Source: Cognatundibacterium rivi
GTDB taxonomy: Bacteria > Pseudomonadota > Gammaproteobacteria > Burkholderiales > Burkholderiaceae_D
DNA length: 64,000 bases
Direction of reading: 5' to 3'
Assembly: GCF_018139565.1 (NCBI RefSeq)
Contig: NZ_JAGSPK010000004.1
Location: forward strand, 124,001 to 188,000
Part shown: piece after piece, positions 25,176 to 36,908 of the stretch
Layout of the letters: every line of letters begins with the position of its first letter
Position numbering within the stretch: the stretch's first letter is position 1
Position numbers and translations under genes: made by a program
Notes under the pieces: generated by a model
Told to the model about the DNA's origin: nothing
What the model saw: only the letters and a program-made list of their open reading frames with translations
Database searches by the model: none

Positions 25176-27320
25176 GTGTTTAACAAAATTACGAAAACTT
25201 TCCAATACGGTCAACATCAGGTGACATTGGAGACCGGTGAAATCGCACGTCAGGCCTCTGGCGCAGTGATGGTCTCGATCGAAGACACTGTCGTGCTGGC
25301 AACTGTCGTTGCAAAAAAAGATGCAAAACCTGGTCAGGATTTTTTCCCTCTGACCGTGGATTACATGGAAAAAACTTACGCTGCTGGCCGCATTCCTGGC
25401 GGTTTCTTCAAGCGTGAAGGTCGTCCATCAGAAAAAGAAACATTAACTTCACGTTTGATCGATCGCCCGATTCGCCCTTTGTTTCCTGAGGGTTATCTGA
25501 ATGAAGTTCAGGTGATCGTGCATGTATTGTCTGTGAATCCTGAGATAGATCCGGATATCGCTGCGATGATCGGTGCTTCTGCTGCTATTTCTGTTGCAGG
25601 TATTCCTTTCAGTGGCCCTGTTGGTGCCGCGCGCGTTGGTTATATCGATGGCCAGTACGTATTGAATCCAACTGCGACGCAGTTGAAATCTTCCAAGCTG
25701 GATCTGGTTGTTGCAGGTACTGAGCAAGCTGTATTGATGGTGGAGTCTGAAGCACAGCAATTGTCTGAAGAAGTCATGCTGGGTGCGGTTGTGTTCGGTC
25801 ACGAGCAAATGAAAGCCGTTATCGATGCGATCCATGAATTAGTACGCGACGGTGGCAAGCCTGAAGTGCAATGGGCGCCTGCAGCAAAAAATGAGCCGCT
25901 GATCGCTGCGGTAACTGCTGTTGCAGAGCCGCTGTTACGTGCTGCATATCAAACCAAAGAAAAGCAGGCTCGTACTGAACAATTGAAGGCCGCAACGTCT
26001 ACAGTTGCTGCCGCGCTCGCTGAACAAGCTGCCGCTAAAGGTGAGGCTGCTCCTGATTCTGCAGACGTTGGCAATATCTTGTTTGATCTGGAAGCGAAAA
26101 TCGTTCGTTCCCAAATCCTCGAAGGTGAGCCACGTATTGACGGTCGCGACACGCGCACCGTACGTCCTATCACTATCCGCACTGGTATTTTGCCACGTAC
26201 GCATGGCACTGCTTTGTTCACCCGTGGTGAAACACAGGCTTTGGTGATTGCGACTTTGGGTACTGCGCGCGACGAGCAAAAAATCGATGCGTTGATGGGC
26301 GAATACTCTGACCGCTTCATGTTGCATTACAACATGCCTCCGTTTGCTACTGGTGAAACTGGTCGCGTTGGCACGCCTAAGCGCCGTGAAATCGGTCATG
26401 GCCGTTTGGCTAAGCGTGCGTTGCAGGCTGCATTGCCTGATCCGGAAGATTTTAGCTACTCCGTACGTCTGGTTTCTGAAATTACTGAATCCAATGGTTC
26501 ATCGTCGATGGCGTCTGTTTGCGGTGGCTGCCTGGCGTTGATGGATGCTGGTGTGCCGATGAAAGCGCATGTTGCCGGTATCGCCATGGGTCTGATCAAA
26601 GAAGGTAATAAGTTCGCTGTTCTGACCGATATTCTGGGTGATGAAGATCACCTCGGCGATATGGACTTTAAAGTTGCCGGTACTGCAGAAGGTATCACTG
26701 CATTGCAAATGGATATCAAAATCCAGGGCATTACTAAAGAAATTATGCAAGTCGCTTTGGCGCAAGCGAAAGAAGGCCGTGTCCATATTCTGGGTAAAAT
26801 GCAAGAGGCCGTTCCGGTTGGCAATACCGAGTTGTCTGATTTTGCTCCACGCCTGATCACCATCAAGATCAATCCTGAAAAAATCCGTGACGTGATCGGT
26901 AAAGGTGGTGCGGTGATTCGTGCGCTGACTGAAGAAACAGGTACGCAGATCGACATCAGCGACGAAGGCGTCGTTACTATCGCTTCTGTTGATGCAGCTG
27001 CTGGACAGGAAGCCAAACGTCGTATCGAAGAGCTGACTGCGGAAGTTGAAGTGGGCAAAATCTACGAAGGTACTGTGTTGAAATTGCTGGACTTCGGTGC
27101 GATTGTGCAAATCATGCCGGGTAAAGATGGCCTGCTGCACATCAGTCAGATCGCTAATGAACGTGTCAATGCCGTTGCTGACTATCTCAAAGAAGGTCAG
27201 CAAGTACGCGTTAAAGTGTTGGAAACCGATGATCGTGGTCGCTTCAAGTTGTCCATGAAAGCAGCTGCTGTTGAAGGTGATGCGCAGGCTCAGTCACAAG
27301 AGCCGCAGGCAGCCCAGTAA
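25176..27320 (+). CDS. pnp: Polyribonucleotide nucleotidyltransferase (PNPase)
   Basis: A 714-aa 3'-5' phosphorolytic exoribonuclease of the RNA degradosome. Two RNase PH domains (about 1-215 and 300-545), the second with [12 protein letters not shown] and the catalytic [10 protein letters not shown], are followed by KH (about 550-615, [15 protein letters not shown]) and S1 (about 620-690, [18 protein letters not shown]) domains. It starts with GTG at 25176 preceded by AAAGGA. A strong terminator closes it. Confidence 0.98.
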   Translation: MFNKITKTFQYGQHQVTLETGEIARQASGAVMVSIEDTVVLATVVAKKDAKPGQDFFPLTVDYMEKTYAAGRIPGGFFKREGRPSEKETLTSRLIDRPIRPLFPEGYLNEVQVIVHVLSVNPEIDPDIAAMIGASAAISVAGIPFSGPVGAARVGYIDGQYVLNPTATQLKSSKLDLVVAGTEQAVLMVESEAQQLSEEVMLGAVVFGHEQMKAVIDAIHELVRDGGKPEVQWAPAAKNEPLIAAVTAVAEPLLRAAYQTKEKQARTEQLKAATSTVAAALAEQAAAKGEAAPDSADVGNILFDLEAKIVRSQILEGEPRIDGRDTRTVRPITIRTGILPRTHGTALFTRGETQALVIATLGTARDEQKIDALMGEYSDRFMLHYNMPPFATGETGRVGTPKRREIGHGRLAKRALQAALPDPEDFSYSVRLVSEITESNGSSSMASVCGGCLALMDAGVPMKAHVAGIAMGLIKEGNKFAVLTDILGDEDHLGDMDFKVAGTAEGITALQMDIKIQGITKEIMQVALAQAKEGRVHILGKMQEAVPVGNTELSDFAPRLITIKINPEKIRDVIGKGGAVIRALTEETGTQIDISDEGVVTIASVDAAAGQEAKRRIEELTAEVEVGKIYEGTVLKLLDFGAIVQIMPGKDGLLHISQIANERVNAVADYLKEGQQVRVKVLETDDRGRFKLSMKAAAVEGDAQAQSQEPQAAQ

Positions 27321-27345
27321 TTGCGCTGATTGTAATGAGTTGTTG

Positions 27346-27377
27346 AAAAAAACGCCCGTTTAAACGGGCGTTTTTTT
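27346..27377 (+). terminator. Intrinsic terminator after pnp
   Basis: A nearly perfect palindrome with CGCCCGTTTAAACGGGCG at its centre, an A-run before and seven Ts after; it can act in both directions. Confidence 0.93.
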
Positions 27378-27417
27378 ATTGGCTTACAATGATTTCTTTA
27401 TTTATTCGGTGAGTTTT

Positions 27418-28398
27418 ATGCGTGCAATTGAAATTACAAAATATGGAGCGCCCGAGGTTTTGCAATTGTGTGAGCGCGAGATTCCGCAAGCGCAGGCTGG
27501 CGAGGTTTTGATCAAGGTGCATGCCGCCGGTGTGAATCGCCCGGACGTGTTGCAGCGGCTTGGCTACTATCCTGTTCCTCAGGGGGCTTCAGATTTGCCT
27601 GGGCTGGAGGTTGCCGGAGAAATTGTTGGTGGCGACTTATCTGCGACCAATTTTCAGATAGGTGATTTCGTCTGCGCACTGGTGCAGGGCGGTGGGTACG
27701 CTGAATATTGTGTTGCACCTGCTGCGCAGTGTCTCCCCGTACCCAAGGGTTTGAGTATGGTAGAGGCAGCCTCATTACCCGAAACTTATTTCACCGTCTG
27801 GAGTAATGTCTTTGATCGCGCCAGATTTAGTGATGGTGAGACTTTGCTGGTGCAGGGTGGTACATCAGGAATCGGAGTTGCTGCGATTCAGATTGCAAGC
27901 GCTCTTGGGCACCGGGTTTTTGCTACGGCGGGAACCGATGAAAAATGCCGTGCTGCTGAGGGATTAGGGGCAGAGCGGGCTATTAACTATAAAACTGAAA
28001 AATTCCCGGAGCTTGTGAAATCCCTGACTGCTGGCAAGGGGGTGGATGTGATTCTTGATATGGTTGCCGGAAGTTACATTCCAATGGAGATCGATAGTCT
28101 CGCAGATGATGGTCGGATTGCGATTATTGCTTTGTTAGGCGGTAACCGTGGAGATGTTGATTTTGGGCAGGTCTTGCGCCGGCGACTGACGATCACCGGA
28201 TCAACCTTGCGTCCACGTTCGGTTGAGTTTAAGAGACAGATTTCTGCGCAATTGCAGCAACATGTCTGGCCGTTACTTGAGTCCGGAAAAATCAGGCCGG
28301 TTATTCATCAGGTCTTTCCTTTGATTCAGGCGGATCAAGCGCACGCTATGATGGAAGATGGTCGCCACATAGGTAAAATTATGCTGCAGTTGGTGTGA
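27418..28398 (+). CDS. NAD(P)H-quinone oxidoreductase, zinc-free MDR family (PIG3-like)
   Basis: A 326-aa medium-chain reductase. A GroES-like N-terminal domain (about 25-125, with HAAGVNRPDVLQRLGYYP) and a nucleotide-binding domain (LLVQGGTSGIGVAAIQIA, about 140-157). The Cys/His zinc ligands of alcohol dehydrogenases are missing, which points to the quinone oxidoreductase branch. Start at 27418 rather than an in-frame ATG at 27379, which lies in the pnp terminator tail. Confidence 0.88.
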   Translation: MRAIEITKYGAPEVLQLCEREIPQAQAGEVLIKVHAAGVNRPDVLQRLGYYPVPQGASDLPGLEVAGEIVGGDLSATNFQIGDFVCALVQGGGYAEYCVAPAAQCLPVPKGLSMVEAASLPETYFTVWSNVFDRARFSDGETLLVQGGTSGIGVAAIQIASALGHRVFATAGTDEKCRAAEGLGAERAINYKTEKFPELVKSLTAGKGVDVILDMVAGSYIPMEIDSLADDGRIAIIALLGGNRGDVDFGQVLRRRLTITGSTLRPRSVEFKRQISAQLQQHVWPLLESGKIRPVIHQVFPLIQADQAHAMMEDGRHIGKIMLQLV

Positions 28399-28531
28399 GT
28401 CTGTCGGGGTTCTTTTTCTGAGATATCGTAGACGTCGATGAAAGTGTATTGAAAAATGCATGTCTCAGACGCGCTGGGCAGATATGTGTCGGATTGGGAT
28501 GTTGTCCGTGTTTGTTTTGCGCTGGCTTTGT

Positions 28532-28560
28532 TTGACCGGGTATTGTCAGCGGGATACAAT
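28532..28560 (+). promoter_or_regulatory. Sigma-70 promoter of tpiA
   Basis: TTGACC (28532-28537) and TACAAT (28555-28560), 17-bp spacer. The predicted start is near 28567, giving a leader of about 20 nt before tpiA. Confidence 0.8.
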
Positions 28561-28587
28561 AGACGGTTATTTATATTCTGATCTCTT

Positions 28588-29337
28588 ATGCGACGTACAC
28601 TAATTGCAGGTAACTGGAAAATGAACGGCAGCTTTGCGGCCAATCGTTCGTTGTTATCTGAAATCGTAGCCGGATTGCCCGTATCTTCGGATTGTGATGT
28701 TTTGGTATGTGCGCCAGCGCCGTATCTGACTCAATGCGCTGAGTTGCTGACGGCGAGCCCTGTAAAATGGGGGGCGCAAGATGTTTCTGAGCATGCACAA
28801 GGCGCATTTACCGGCGAGGTTGCTGCATCGATGTTGGTTGATTGTGGTTGTCAATATGTGATTGTCGGGCATTCTGAGCGGCGCGCATACCATGCTGAAT
28901 CGAATGCGGACGTTGCAAGAAAAACTTCGCGTGCGCTGTCCGAGAGCTTGATCCCTATTGTATGTGTGGGTGAAACCTTGGAGCAGCGTGAGAGCGGTCA
29001 GACTGAGGAAGTGGTTGCTGCGCAATTGCAGGCGGTGCTGGATGTCGTTGATGTTGCGCAAATTACTCAGCTTGTTGTCGCTTATGAACCAGTGTGGGCA
29101 ATTGGTACCGGTAAAACGGCGACGCCACAAATGGCGCAGGATGTGCATGCCTTTTTGCGCCAACAAATTGCTTTGAAAGATGTTGCTGCGGCTGCTTCGG
29201 TGCAAATACTTTATGGTGGTAGTATGAAGCCCGAAAATGCAAAGGACTTACTGGCAATGGCAGATATTGATGGCGGCTTGATCGGTGGCGCTGCGTTGAA
29301 ATCTGCTGATTTCCTTGCTATTGCTGCTGCAGCTTGA
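28588..29337 (+). CDS. tpiA: Triosephosphate isomerase
   Basis: A 249-aa glycolytic TIM barrel interconverting dihydroxyacetone phosphate and glyceraldehyde-3-phosphate. AGNWKMNGS (about 7-15) carries the N-terminal Asn and Lys; GHSERR carries the electrophilic His; [16 protein letters not shown] carries the catalytic Glu and flexible loop; [10 protein letters not shown] binds phosphate. It precedes secG, tRNA-Leu and nuo in the usual betaproteobacterial order. Confidence 0.98.
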   Translation: MRRTLIAGNWKMNGSFAANRSLLSEIVAGLPVSSDCDVLVCAPAPYLTQCAELLTASPVKWGAQDVSEHAQGAFTGEVAASMLVDCGCQYVIVGHSERRAYHAESNADVARKTSRALSESLIPIVCVGETLEQRESGQTEEVVAAQLQAVLDVVDVAQITQLVVAYEPVWAIGTGKTATPQMAQDVHAFLRQQIALKDVAAAASVQILYGGSMKPENAKDLLAMADIDGGLIGGAALKSADFLAIAAAA

Positions 29338-29382
29338 TGGTATTTGCTGAAGATTGAAGATTAATTTTTTTAGGTGTTTTGA

Positions 29383-29748
29383 ATGCAAACTTTTTTTACA
29401 TTGGTCGTGGTCGTTCAGGTTATCTCTGCATTGGCAATTATTGCGCTCGTTTTGCTGCAGCATGGTAAAGGCGCGGATATGGGGGCCTCTTTTGGCTCGG
29501 GTGCTTCCGGTAGTCTGTTTGGTGCAACAGGTTCATCTAATTTCTTGTCGCGCTCCACTGGCATAGCAGCCGCAATATTTTTCGCTGCAACATTGGCTTT
29601 GGGTGTTTTTGGTGGTGAGCGTAAGCCAGCTGGCGGTGTGATGGATAATCTGCCTGTGACAAAAGTAGCGCCTGCAGTTGTGCAAACACCTGCGCCAGCT
29701 TCTGCCGCTACTGCTTCATCTGCGCAGCCGAATCAGATTCCAAAATAA
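29383..29748 (+). CDS. secG: Preprotein translocase subunit SecG
   Basis: A 121-aa inner-membrane subunit of the SecYEG channel. Two transmembrane helices (about 3-23 and 55-74) flank the conserved loop LLQHGKGADMGASFGSGASG. The C-terminal tail is Ala/Pro-rich. It follows tpiA by 45 bp, so the two are probably co-transcribed. Confidence 0.95.
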   Translation: MQTFFTLVVVVQVISALAIIALVLLQHGKGADMGASFGSGASGSLFGATGSSNFLSRSTGIAAAIFFAATLALGVFGGERKPAGGVMDNLPVTKVAPAVVQTPAPASAATASSAQPNQIPK

Positions 29749-29793
29749 ATTGATATTTCCCGGCAAAAAAACTTGAATTTCCTCGATTGTGCG

Positions 29794-29822
29794 TTGAACA
29801 ATGAGGTCATTCAGGGTAGAAT
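29794..29822 (+). promoter_or_regulatory. Sigma-70 promoter of tRNA-Leu
   Basis: TTGAAC (29794-29799) and TAGAAT (29817-29822) with a 17-bp spacer, 11 bp before the tRNA. It may also feed the nuo operon, since no strong terminator separates them. Confidence 0.75.
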
Positions 29823-29833
29823 GCTGGGCTTAT

Positions 29834-29918
29834 GCCGACGTGGTGAAATTGGTAGACACGCTATCTTGAGGGGGTAGTGGCGAAAGCTGTACGAGTTCGA
29901 GTCTCGTCGTCGGCACCA
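29834..29918 (+). tRNA. tRNA-Leu (anticodon GAG)
   Basis: An 85-nt class II tRNA with encoded CCA. The acceptor GCCGACG pairs with CGTCGGC, the anticodon stem CTATC/GGTAG encloses loop TTGAGGG (anticodon GAG, reading CUC/CUU), and there is a long variable arm. It lies 111 bp before nuoA. Confidence 0.97.
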
Positions 29919-30029
29919 AAAAAACAAATCAGTTTTCTTTTCTGATTTTGTCGAGGAAGTGGCTATTTTTGATGAGGTTCTTCAAGAATGGTTTGCTTCA
30001 ATATGGCGTTCAAATACAGGTAGCCTAAC

Positions 30030-30389
30030 GTGAACCTCGAAAATTATTTCCCAGTTCTTCTCTTTATTCTGGTTGGTATCGGAGTCGGTGTATTGCCTCA
30101 GGTTTTGGGGCGGGTTCTCGGTCCGTATAAGCCGGATTCTCAAAAAACATCAGCATACGAGTGTGGCTTCGAGGCATTTGAAGATGCTCGCATGAAATTT
30201 GATGTGCGATATTATTTGATCGCGATTCTCTTCATTCTCTTTGATCTTGAAACTGCATTTTTCTTCCCGTGGGGCGTTGCTATGCGCGATCTGGGATGGA
30301 CTGGTTTCTTGATTATGCTTGGCTTTGTGCTCGAATTTGCTGTCGGGTTTTGGTACATCTGGAAAAAAGGCGCTCTGGATTGGGAGTGA
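30030..30389 (+). CDS. nuoA: NADH-quinone oxidoreductase subunit A
   Basis: A 119-aa membrane subunit of complex I with three transmembrane helices. The loop [20 protein letters not shown] holds the conserved Cys of the ND3-type loop, near the quinone site. It starts with GTG at 30030. First of fourteen nuo genes in the standard A-to-N order; nuoB follows after six bases. Confidence 0.97.
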   Translation: MNLENYFPVLLFILVGIGVGVLPQVLGRVLGPYKPDSQKTSAYECGFEAFEDARMKFDVRYYLIAILFILFDLETAFFFPWGVAMRDLGWTGFLIMLGFVLEFAVGFWYIWKKGALDWE

Positions 30390-30395
30390 TGGAAA

Positions 30396-30872
30396 ATGGC
30401 TATTGAAGGTGTGTTGAACGAAGGCTTTGTTACGACAACAGCCGATAAGCTGATTAACTGGACGCGTACTGGTTCTATGTGGCCGATGACGTTTGGTTTG
30501 GCCTGTTGCGCAGTTGAAATGATGCATGCTGGTGCGTCCCGTTATGATCTGGATCGTTTTGGTGTTGTGTTTCGCCCATCTCCACGTCATTCGGATGTGA
30601 TGATCGTCGCGGGTACCTTGTGTAACAAGATGGCGCCTGCGTTGCGGAAAGTCTACGATCAGATGGCGGAGCCTCGCTGGGTTATTTCCATGGGTTCTTG
30701 CGCTAATGGTGGCGGTTATTATCATTACTCGTACTCCGTTGTGCGTGGCTGTGATCGCATTGTTCCAGTTGATATTTATGTGCCTGGTTGTCCGCCGACT
30801 GCAGAAGCGTTGCTGTATGGCGTCATTCAGCTGCAAAACAAAATTAAACGTACAAACACTATCGCGCGCTGA
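30396..30872 (+). CDS. nuoB: NADH-quinone oxidoreductase subunit B
   Basis: A 158-aa peripheral subunit carrying cluster N2, the last Fe-S centre before quinone. The Cys pair in [13 protein letters not shown], the Cys in [13 protein letters not shown] and the one in [14 protein letters not shown] are all present. The length matches betaproteobacterial NuoB. Confidence 0.97.
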   Translation: MAIEGVLNEGFVTTTADKLINWTRTGSMWPMTFGLACCAVEMMHAGASRYDLDRFGVVFRPSPRHSDVMIVAGTLCNKMAPALRKVYDQMAEPRWVISMGSCANGGGYYHYSYSVVRGCDRIVPVDIYVPGCPPTAEALLYGVIQLQNKIKRTNTIAR

Positions 30873-30901
30873 TCGCGCGATTGCTGAGGCAGCCTTTAAC
30901 T

Positions 30902-31498
30902 ATGACGATCAAATTAGAAAAACTCGAGCAGGCATTAAAAACAGTCTTGGGTGAGCGTATTCTTGAGCTGAAAAATGCTCTCGGTGAGTTGACGATTGTT
31001 GTGTCGGCAGCTGAATATTTGCAGGTGATGCGTGATTTGCGCGATCACTCAGATACGTGTTTTGAAGAATTGATTGACCTTTGTGGTGTTGATTATTCGA
31101 CCTACGCTGATGGTGCTTGGGATGGTTCCCGGTATGCAGTCGTAACGCACTTGTTGTCGATCAAAAATAACTGGCGTCTTCGGGTTCGCGTTTTTGCGAC
31201 GGATGATGAAATGCCGCTTGTATCTTCTTTGACTGATGTCTGGAATGCTGCGAACTGGTACGAGCGTGAAGCCTTTGATTTGTATGGCATATTGTTTGAC
31301 GGTCATAACGACTTGCGTCGTATTCTGACTGACTATGGTTTTATTGGTCACCCATTCCGCAAAGATTTCCCAGTGTCTGGTTATGTGGAGATGCGTTACG
31401 ATGCGGATCAAAAACGCGTTGTCTATCAACCTGTGACTATTGAGCCGCGCGAAAATACCCCGCGTATTATTCGCGAAGAAAATTACGGGATGAAATAA
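30902..31498 (+). CDS. nuoC: NADH-quinone oxidoreductase subunit C
   Basis: A 198-aa peripheral arm subunit (30-kDa type). The conserved block [30 protein letters not shown] followed by HPFRKDFP is complete. Start at 30902 (MTIKLEKLE) rather than an in-frame TTG upstream. NuoC and NuoD are separate genes here, not fused as in E. coli; the stop overlaps nuoD by one base. Confidence 0.96.
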   Translation: MTIKLEKLEQALKTVLGERILELKNALGELTIVVSAAEYLQVMRDLRDHSDTCFEELIDLCGVDYSTYADGAWDGSRYAVVTHLLSIKNNWRLRVRVFATDDEMPLVSSLTDVWNAANWYEREAFDLYGILFDGHNDLRRILTDYGFIGHPFRKDFPVSGYVEMRYDADQKRVVYQPVTIEPRENTPRIIREENYGMK

Positions 31499-32751
31499 TG
31501 GCTGAGATTAAGAATTACACACTCAACTTTGGTCCTCAGCATCCTGCTGCGCACGGTGTATTGCGCTTGGTGCTGGAGTTGGATGGCGAAGTTATTCAGC
31601 GTGCCGATCCTCATATTGGCTTGTTGCATCGTGCAACTGAAAAATTGGCAGAACAAAAAACATTTTTACAATCTGTTCCGTACATGGACCGGCTCGATTA
31701 CGTCTCGATGATGGCGAATGAGCATGCTTATGTGATGGCGATTGAGAAAATGCTGGGCTTGGAAGTGCCCCTGCGTGCGCAATACATCCGCGTGATGTTC
31801 GATGAAATCACACGATTGTTGAATCACTTGCTGTGGATAGGCGCGCATGCGCTTGACGTCGGTGCAATGGCTGTGATGTTGTACGCATTCCGCGAACGCG
31901 AAGATCTGATGGATTGCTATGAGGCGGTTTCCGGTGCGCGTATGCATGCAGCTTACTATCGTCCGGGCGGTGTCTACCGTGATTTGCCTGACGAAATGCC
32001 TAAGCATAAAGCGTCTTTGCTGAAAAACGAAAAATCGATGCGTTTTCTTAACGAAAACCGTCAAGGCTCTTTGCTTGATTTTATCGAAGATTTTACAAAT
32101 CGCTTCCCGAAATACGTCGACGAGTACGAAACTTTGTTGACGGATAATCGTATCTGGAAGCAGCGTTTGGTCGGTGTCGGTGTTGTATCGCCCGAGCGTG
32201 CGAAAGCGATGGGCTTTACCGGTGCGATGTTGCGTGGTTCCGGTGTCGAATGGGATCTGCGTAAGAAACAACCATACGAAGTTTATGATTTGCTCGACTT
32301 TGATATTGCTGTTGGCGTCAATGGTGATTGCTATGATCGTTATCTCGTTCGTGTAGAAGAGATGCGTCAATCTAACCGCATTATCAAGCAATGCGTAGAG
32401 TGGCTCAGAAATAATCAAGGGCCTGTGATTTCAGCTAATCACAAGGTTACGCCGCCACATCGCGTCGACATGAAGTCAAATATGGAAGACTTGATTCATC
32501 ACTTCAAGCTGTTCACAGAAGGCTTCCATGTTCCTGCTGGCGAGGCTTATGCTGCAGTTGAGCATCCAAAGGGTGAGTTTGGTATTTACTTGATGTCCGA
32601 TGGTGCTAATAAACCGTACCGCTTGAAGATTCGCGCTCCAGGCTTCCCGCACCTGCAAGGTCTGGATGAAATGGCGAAGGGACATATGATTGCCGATGCT
32701 GTAACTATTATTGGTACTCAGGACATTGTTTTTGGTGAGATTGACAGATAA
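31498..32751 (+). CDS. nuoD: NADH-quinone oxidoreductase subunit D
   Basis: A 417-aa subunit (49-kDa type) forming the quinone pocket with Nuo[21 protein letters not shown] and [16 protein letters not shown] hold the conserved His residues. The C-terminus DIVFGEIDR is diagnostic. ATG overlaps the nuoC TAA (TAATG). Confidence 0.97.
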   Translation: MAEIKNYTLNFGPQHPAAHGVLRLVLELDGEVIQRADPHIGLLHRATEKLAEQKTFLQSVPYMDRLDYVSMMANEHAYVMAIEKMLGLEVPLRAQYIRVMFDEITRLLNHLLWIGAHALDVGAMAVMLYAFREREDLMDCYEAVSGARMHAAYYRPGGVYRDLPDEMPKHKASLLKNEKSMRFLNENRQGSLLDFIEDFTNRFPKYVDEYETLLTDNRIWKQRLVGVGVVSPERAKAMGFTGAMLRGSGVEWDLRKKQPYEVYDLLDFDIAVGVNGDCYDRYLVRVEEMRQSNRIIKQCVEWLRNNQGPVISANHKVTPPHRVDMKSNMEDLIHHFKLFTEGFHVPAGEAYAAVEHPKGEFGIYLMSDGANKPYRLKIRAPGFPHLQGLDEMAKGHMIADAVTIIGTQDIVFGEIDR

Positions 32752-32785
32752 AAACGTCATCTGACGTTTATTTGAGGCATTAGCT

Positions 32786-33274
32786 ATGGTGTTATCAGAG
32801 CAGGCATTTAAAAAAATTGATCGTGAACTGGCAAAGTTCCCGGCTGACCAGCGCCAGTCCGCTGTGATGGCCGCTTTGGCTATTGCGCAGGACGAAACTG
32901 GTTGGATCTCTCCTGATGTAATGCAGACTTTGGCTGACTATATTGGTATGCCTGCCGTTGCTGTACAGGAAGTGGCTACTTTCTACAATATGTACAATAC
33001 GAAGCCGGTCGGTAAATTCAAAATTACCGTTTGTACTAACTTGCCTTGCGCTTTATCGGGTGGGGAGCGCGCAGCGCACCATCTGAAGCAGAAGCTGGGT
33101 ATTGATTACAAAGAGACCACTGCTGATGGGCAATTTACCTTAGTTGAAGGTGAATGCATGGGGGCATGTGGTGATGCGCCTGTCATGTTGGTCAACAATA
33201 AACGCATGTGCAGTTTTATGTCGAACGAAAAAATCGACGGACTTGTGAATGAACTGAAAGAGGCAGGTAAATAA
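32786..33274 (+). CDS. nuoE: NADH-quinone oxidoreductase subunit E
   Basis: A 162-aa thioredoxin-like subunit of the NADH module with [2Fe-2S] cluster N1a. The four ligands lie in CTNLPC (about 86-91) and [12 protein letters not shown] (about 126-137). GAGG precedes the ATG by nine bases. The stop overlaps the nuoF start by one base. Confidence 0.96.
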   Translation: MVLSEQAFKKIDRELAKFPADQRQSAVMAALAIAQDETGWISPDVMQTLADYIGMPAVAVQEVATFYNMYNTKPVGKFKITVCTNLPCALSGGERAAHHLKQKLGIDYKETTADGQFTLVEGECMGACGDAPVMLVNNKRMCSFMSNEKIDGLVNELKEAGK

Positions 33275-34569
33275 TGACGAGTCTGCACAATCGCCATATT
33301 AAGCCCCTCATTCTCGCGGGTCTGGATGGTAAAAACTGGCACTTACAAGATTACGTGGCTCGTGGTGGCTATGCATCCTTGAAGCGTATTCTTTCAGAAA
33401 AAATTCCACCTGAGCAGGTTATTGCTGAGCTCAAGGCATCGTCTTTGCGTGGTCGTGGCGGAGCGGGTTTCCCGACTGGTCTGAAATGGAGTTTCATGCC
33501 ACGTCAGTTTCCCGGTCAGAAGTACCTGGTCTGTAATACAGATGAAGGTGAACCTGGCACATTTAAAGATCGCGATATCATTCGTTATAACCCGCACGCG
33601 CTGATCGAAGGTATGGCAATTGGCGCGTATGCCATGGGTATTACTGTCGGTTATAACTACATCCACGGCGAAATTTTTGCGGACTATGATCGTTTCGAAG
33701 AAGCGATTGAAGAAGCGCGTGCAGCGGGGATGCTTGGTAATAATATTGCAGGCTCTGAATTCAGTTTTCAATTGCATGCGTTCCACGGTTACGGTGCCTA
33801 TATTTGCGGTGAAGAAACGGCATTGTTGGAGTCGTTGGAAGGCAAAAAAGGCCAGCCGCGCTTCAAACCTCCGTTCCCGGCGAGCTTTGGTCTGTACGGA
33901 AAACCGACAACCATCAACAACACTGAAACATTTGCAGCCGTACCGTTCATTTTTGCAATGGGTGGCGAAAATTATGCCGCTCTTGGTAAACCAAATAACG
34001 GTGGTACAAAGATATTCTCTATTTCAGGTGACGTTGAACGACCTGGTAATTACGAAATTCCATTAGGTACTCCATTTGCTACTTTGCTTGAGTTGGCTGG
34101 TGGCATGCGTGGCGGAAAAAAAATCAAAGCAGTCATTCCTGGTGGTTCTTCCGCTCCTGTGATTGTTGGTGATGTGATGATGAATACGGATCTTGATTAT
34201 GATTCGATTTCCAAGGCAGGTTCTATGCTTGGATCTGGAGCTGTCATCGTCATGGATGAAACCCGTTGCATGGTCAAATCGCTGGAACGTCTGTCGTATT
34301 TTTATTTTGAAGAGTCGTGTGGACAGTGTACGCCTTGCCGCGAAGGCACTGGCTGGTTGTATCGCCTTGTTCACCGGATTGAAAATGGATTAGGTCGCCC
34401 TGAAGATCTGGATATGCTGAATTCCATCGCAGACAATATTCAGGGTAAAACGATTTGTGCGTTAGGTGATGCAGCAGCGATGCCGGTTCGCGCATTCGTA
34501 AAAAATTTCCGCACAGAGTTTGAATATCATATCGAGCATAAGCATTGCTTGGTTCCCACTTACCTGTAA
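33274..34569 (+). CDS. nuoF: NADH-quinone oxidoreductase subunit F
   Basis: A 431-aa NADH- and FMN-binding subunit. [17 protein letters not shown] is the nucleotide-binding glycine loop; [15 protein letters not shown] and the [4Fe-4S] N3 motif [14 protein letters not shown] are intact. NADH is oxidised here and electrons enter the chain of clusters in NuoE and NuoG. Confidence 0.97.
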   Translation: MTSLHNRHIKPLILAGLDGKNWHLQDYVARGGYASLKRILSEKIPPEQVIAELKASSLRGRGGAGFPTGLKWSFMPRQFPGQKYLVCNTDEGEPGTFKDRDIIRYNPHALIEGMAIGAYAMGITVGYNYIHGEIFADYDRFEEAIEEARAAGMLGNNIAGSEFSFQLHAFHGYGAYICGEETALLESLEGKKGQPRFKPPFPASFGLYGKPTTINNTETFAAVPFIFAMGGENYAALGKPNNGGTKIFSISGDVERPGNYEIPLGTPFATLLELAGGMRGGKKIKAVIPGGSSAPVIVGDVMMNTDLDYDSISKAGSMLGSGAVIVMDETRCMVKSLERLSYFYFEESCGQCTPCREGTGWLYRLVHRIENGLGRPEDLDMLNSIADNIQGKTICALGDAAAMPVRAFVKNFRTEFEYHIEHKHCLVPTYL

Positions 34570-34601
34570 GCCAGCTTCGGTTAGCACACTTAGAGTAGAC
34601 C

Positions 34602-36908
34602 ATGGTTGAAATCGAAATAGACGGCAAAAAAGTCGAAGTCCAAGAAGGCAGTATGGTGATGGACGCTGCCAATAAACTTGGCACGTATATCCCCCATTTT
34701 TGTTATCACAAAAAATTATCTATTGCGGCAAATTGCCGCATGTGTCTGGTTGAGGTTGAAAAAGCGCCGAAGCCACTGCCTGCCTGTGCGACTCCGGTCA
34801 CGCCTGGCATGATCGTGCGCTCCCATAGCGACAAGGCGGTGAAGGCACAAAAAGCAGTGATGGAATTTCTGTTGATTAACCATCCTCTGGATTGCCCGAT
34901 TTGCGATCAGGGTGGTGAATGTCAGTTACAGGATCTGGCGGTTGGTTATGGCGCTACAACCTCTCGCTATGAAGAAGAAAAACGCGTTGTTTTCCACAAA
35001 GATGTCGGTCCGCTGGTGTCGATGGAAGAAATGAGTCGCTGTATTCACTGCACACGCTGTGTTCGCTTTGGTCAGGAAATTGCTGGTGTGATGGAATTGG
35101 GCATGCTCAATCGTGGTGAGCATTCCGAAATTACTTCTTTCGTTGGTAAAACTGTCGACTCCGAATTGTCCGGCAACATGATTGATCTGTGCCCTGTGGG
35201 CGCATTGACCTCCAAGCCATTCCGTTACTCCGCGCGTACCTGGGAATTGTCTCGTCGTAAATCTGTGAGCGCACATGATGGTTTGGGTTCAAATCTGATT
35301 GTTCAGGTAAAAAATAACAAAGTAATGCGCGTTGTTCCTTTCGAAAACGAAGAGATCAATGAATGCTGGATTTCTGATAAAGACCGCTTCTCTTACGAAG
35401 GCGTGAACAGTGCTGAACGTCTGACTAAACCTATGATCAAGCAAGGTGGTCAATGGCAAGAGACTGATTGGCAGACAGCGTTAGAATACGTAGCGCATGC
35501 GATGCGTAATATTCGTCATGAACACGGCGCTGATTCTGTTGCTGCTGTTGCTGCTCCTAATTCGACTCTGGAAGAATTGTTTTTGCTTCAGCGGATAATC
35601 CGTGGCATTGGTTCTGACAATGTTGATTTCCGCTTGCGCCAGTCTGATTTTTCTCTGAATGGAAGTATTAAACCTTGGCTGGGTACGTCCATTACCAAGT
35701 TCGCGCAGTTGAAGAATGTCTTTGTTATCGGTTCATTCTTGCGGAAAGACCATCCTTTGTTGGCAGCGCGCCTGCGCCAGTCAGTCAAATCTGGCACAAA
35801 GCTTAGCGTACTGAATGCGACTGATGATGACTTGCTGATTAAGCTTGCGAATAAAGCCGTTCTTGCGCCATCTTTATGGACGCAGTTCCTGGCCGAAGTA
35901 GCAGTTGCTATTGCAGTTAAAAAAGAAATTGCAAAACCAGCGGGTCTGGAATCTGTCGAAGCTGGTGTACTGGCTCAGAATATCGCGGCGACTCTGCTGT
36001 CTGGTAACGCAGGCGTATTTTTAGGTAACACCGCGTCCTATCATCCGGACGCGTCTCGTCTGCACGCTCTTGCTCAATGGATTGCGGAACAGACGGGTTC
36101 CGATTTCGGTTATCTGACTGAGGCTGCGAATACGGTTGGTGGTTATCTCGCGAATGCAATTCCTGCGAATAATGCTAAGCCTGTGTTTGCTGAAGGTAAG
36201 AAAGCGTATGTCGTGCTTCATGCCGAGCCTGCATTAGATACTGCAAACCCAGCTCAGGCGGAAAAAGCCTTAGCTGCAGCTGATATGGTTGTTGTCATGT
36301 CTCCGTTTAAGCACGGCGCTGAATATGCAGATGTTTTATTACCTGTCTCGCCATTTACAGAAACTGCCGGTACATTCGTCAGTTGCGAAGGACGTGTTCA
36401 GAGTTTTCATGGCGTTGTTAAGCCGCTTGGCGATACCCGTCCAGCATGGAAAGTATTGCGTGTTCTGGGAAATTTGTTAGGTCTGGATAATTTCAATTAC
36501 GAAACATCCGAATCCATTCGCGATGAAGTTTTAAGCGGCAATGATGTTATCGCGCAACTGAATAACATCGCTGCTTTAAAACCTGCTCTCGAATCTGTTT
36601 CCGAGGCTGGCTTGGAGCGCGTTGCCGATGTTGCTATTTACAGCACAGATGCGATCGTTAGAAGAGCTGAATCGTTACAAAAAACGGCAGACGCACGTGC
36701 ACCTCAGGCTTGGATCAGTACTGGATACGCAGAAAAAATCGGTGTCTCCGCAGGTGACATGGTCAAAGTCACTAAAGGTGGATCAATTCTGTTGAATGTG
36801 GGTATCGACGGATCTTTACCTGAAAATGTGGTTCGGATTGCTGCAGGTTCGGTATTGACCAGTAAGCTGGACGGCATGTTCGGTGCTATTAATGTGGAGC
36901 GTGCATAA
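34602..36908 (+). CDS. nuoG: NADH-quinone oxidoreductase subunit G
   Basis: A 768-aa Fe-S subunit. The N-terminal [2Fe-2S] domain has [27 protein letters not shown] and [16 protein letters not shown] bind further clusters; the rest is a molybdopterin-oxidoreductase fold without catalytic cofactor. The length is typical of betaproteobacteria. The stop overlaps the nuoH start by one base. Confidence 0.97.
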   Translation: MVEIEIDGKKVEVQEGSMVMDAANKLGTYIPHFCYHKKLSIAANCRMCLVEVEKAPKPLPACATPVTPGMIVRSHSDKAVKAQKAVMEFLLINHPLDCPICDQGGECQLQDLAVGYGATTSRYEEEKRVVFHKDVGPLVSMEEMSRCIHCTRCVRFGQEIAGVMELGMLNRGEHSEITSFVGKTVDSELSGNMIDLCPVGALTSKPFRYSARTWELSRRKSVSAHDGLGSNLIVQVKNNKVMRVVPFENEEINECWISDKDRFSYEGVNSAERLTKPMIKQGGQWQETDWQTALEYVAHAMRNIRHEHGADSVAAVAAPNSTLEELFLLQRIIRGIGSDNVDFRLRQSDFSLNGSIKPWLGTSITKFAQLKNVFVIGSFLRKDHPLLAARLRQSVKSGTKLSVLNATDDDLLIKLANKAVLAPSLWTQFLAEVAVAIAVKKEIAKPAGLESVEAGVLAQNIAATLLSGNAGVFLGNTASYHPDASRLHALAQWIAEQTGSDFGYLTEAANTVGGYLANAIPANNAKPVFAEGKKAYVVLHAEPALDTANPAQAEKALAAADMVVVMSPFKHGAEYADVLLPVSPFTETAGTFVSCEGRVQSFHGVVKPLGDTRPAWKVLRVLGNLLGLDNFNYETSESIRDEVLSGNDVIAQLNNIAALKPALESVSEAGLERVADVAIYSTDAIVRRAESLQKTADARAPQAWISTGYAEKIGVSAGDMVKVTKGGSILLNVGIDGSLPENVVRIAAGSVLTSKLDGMFGAINVERA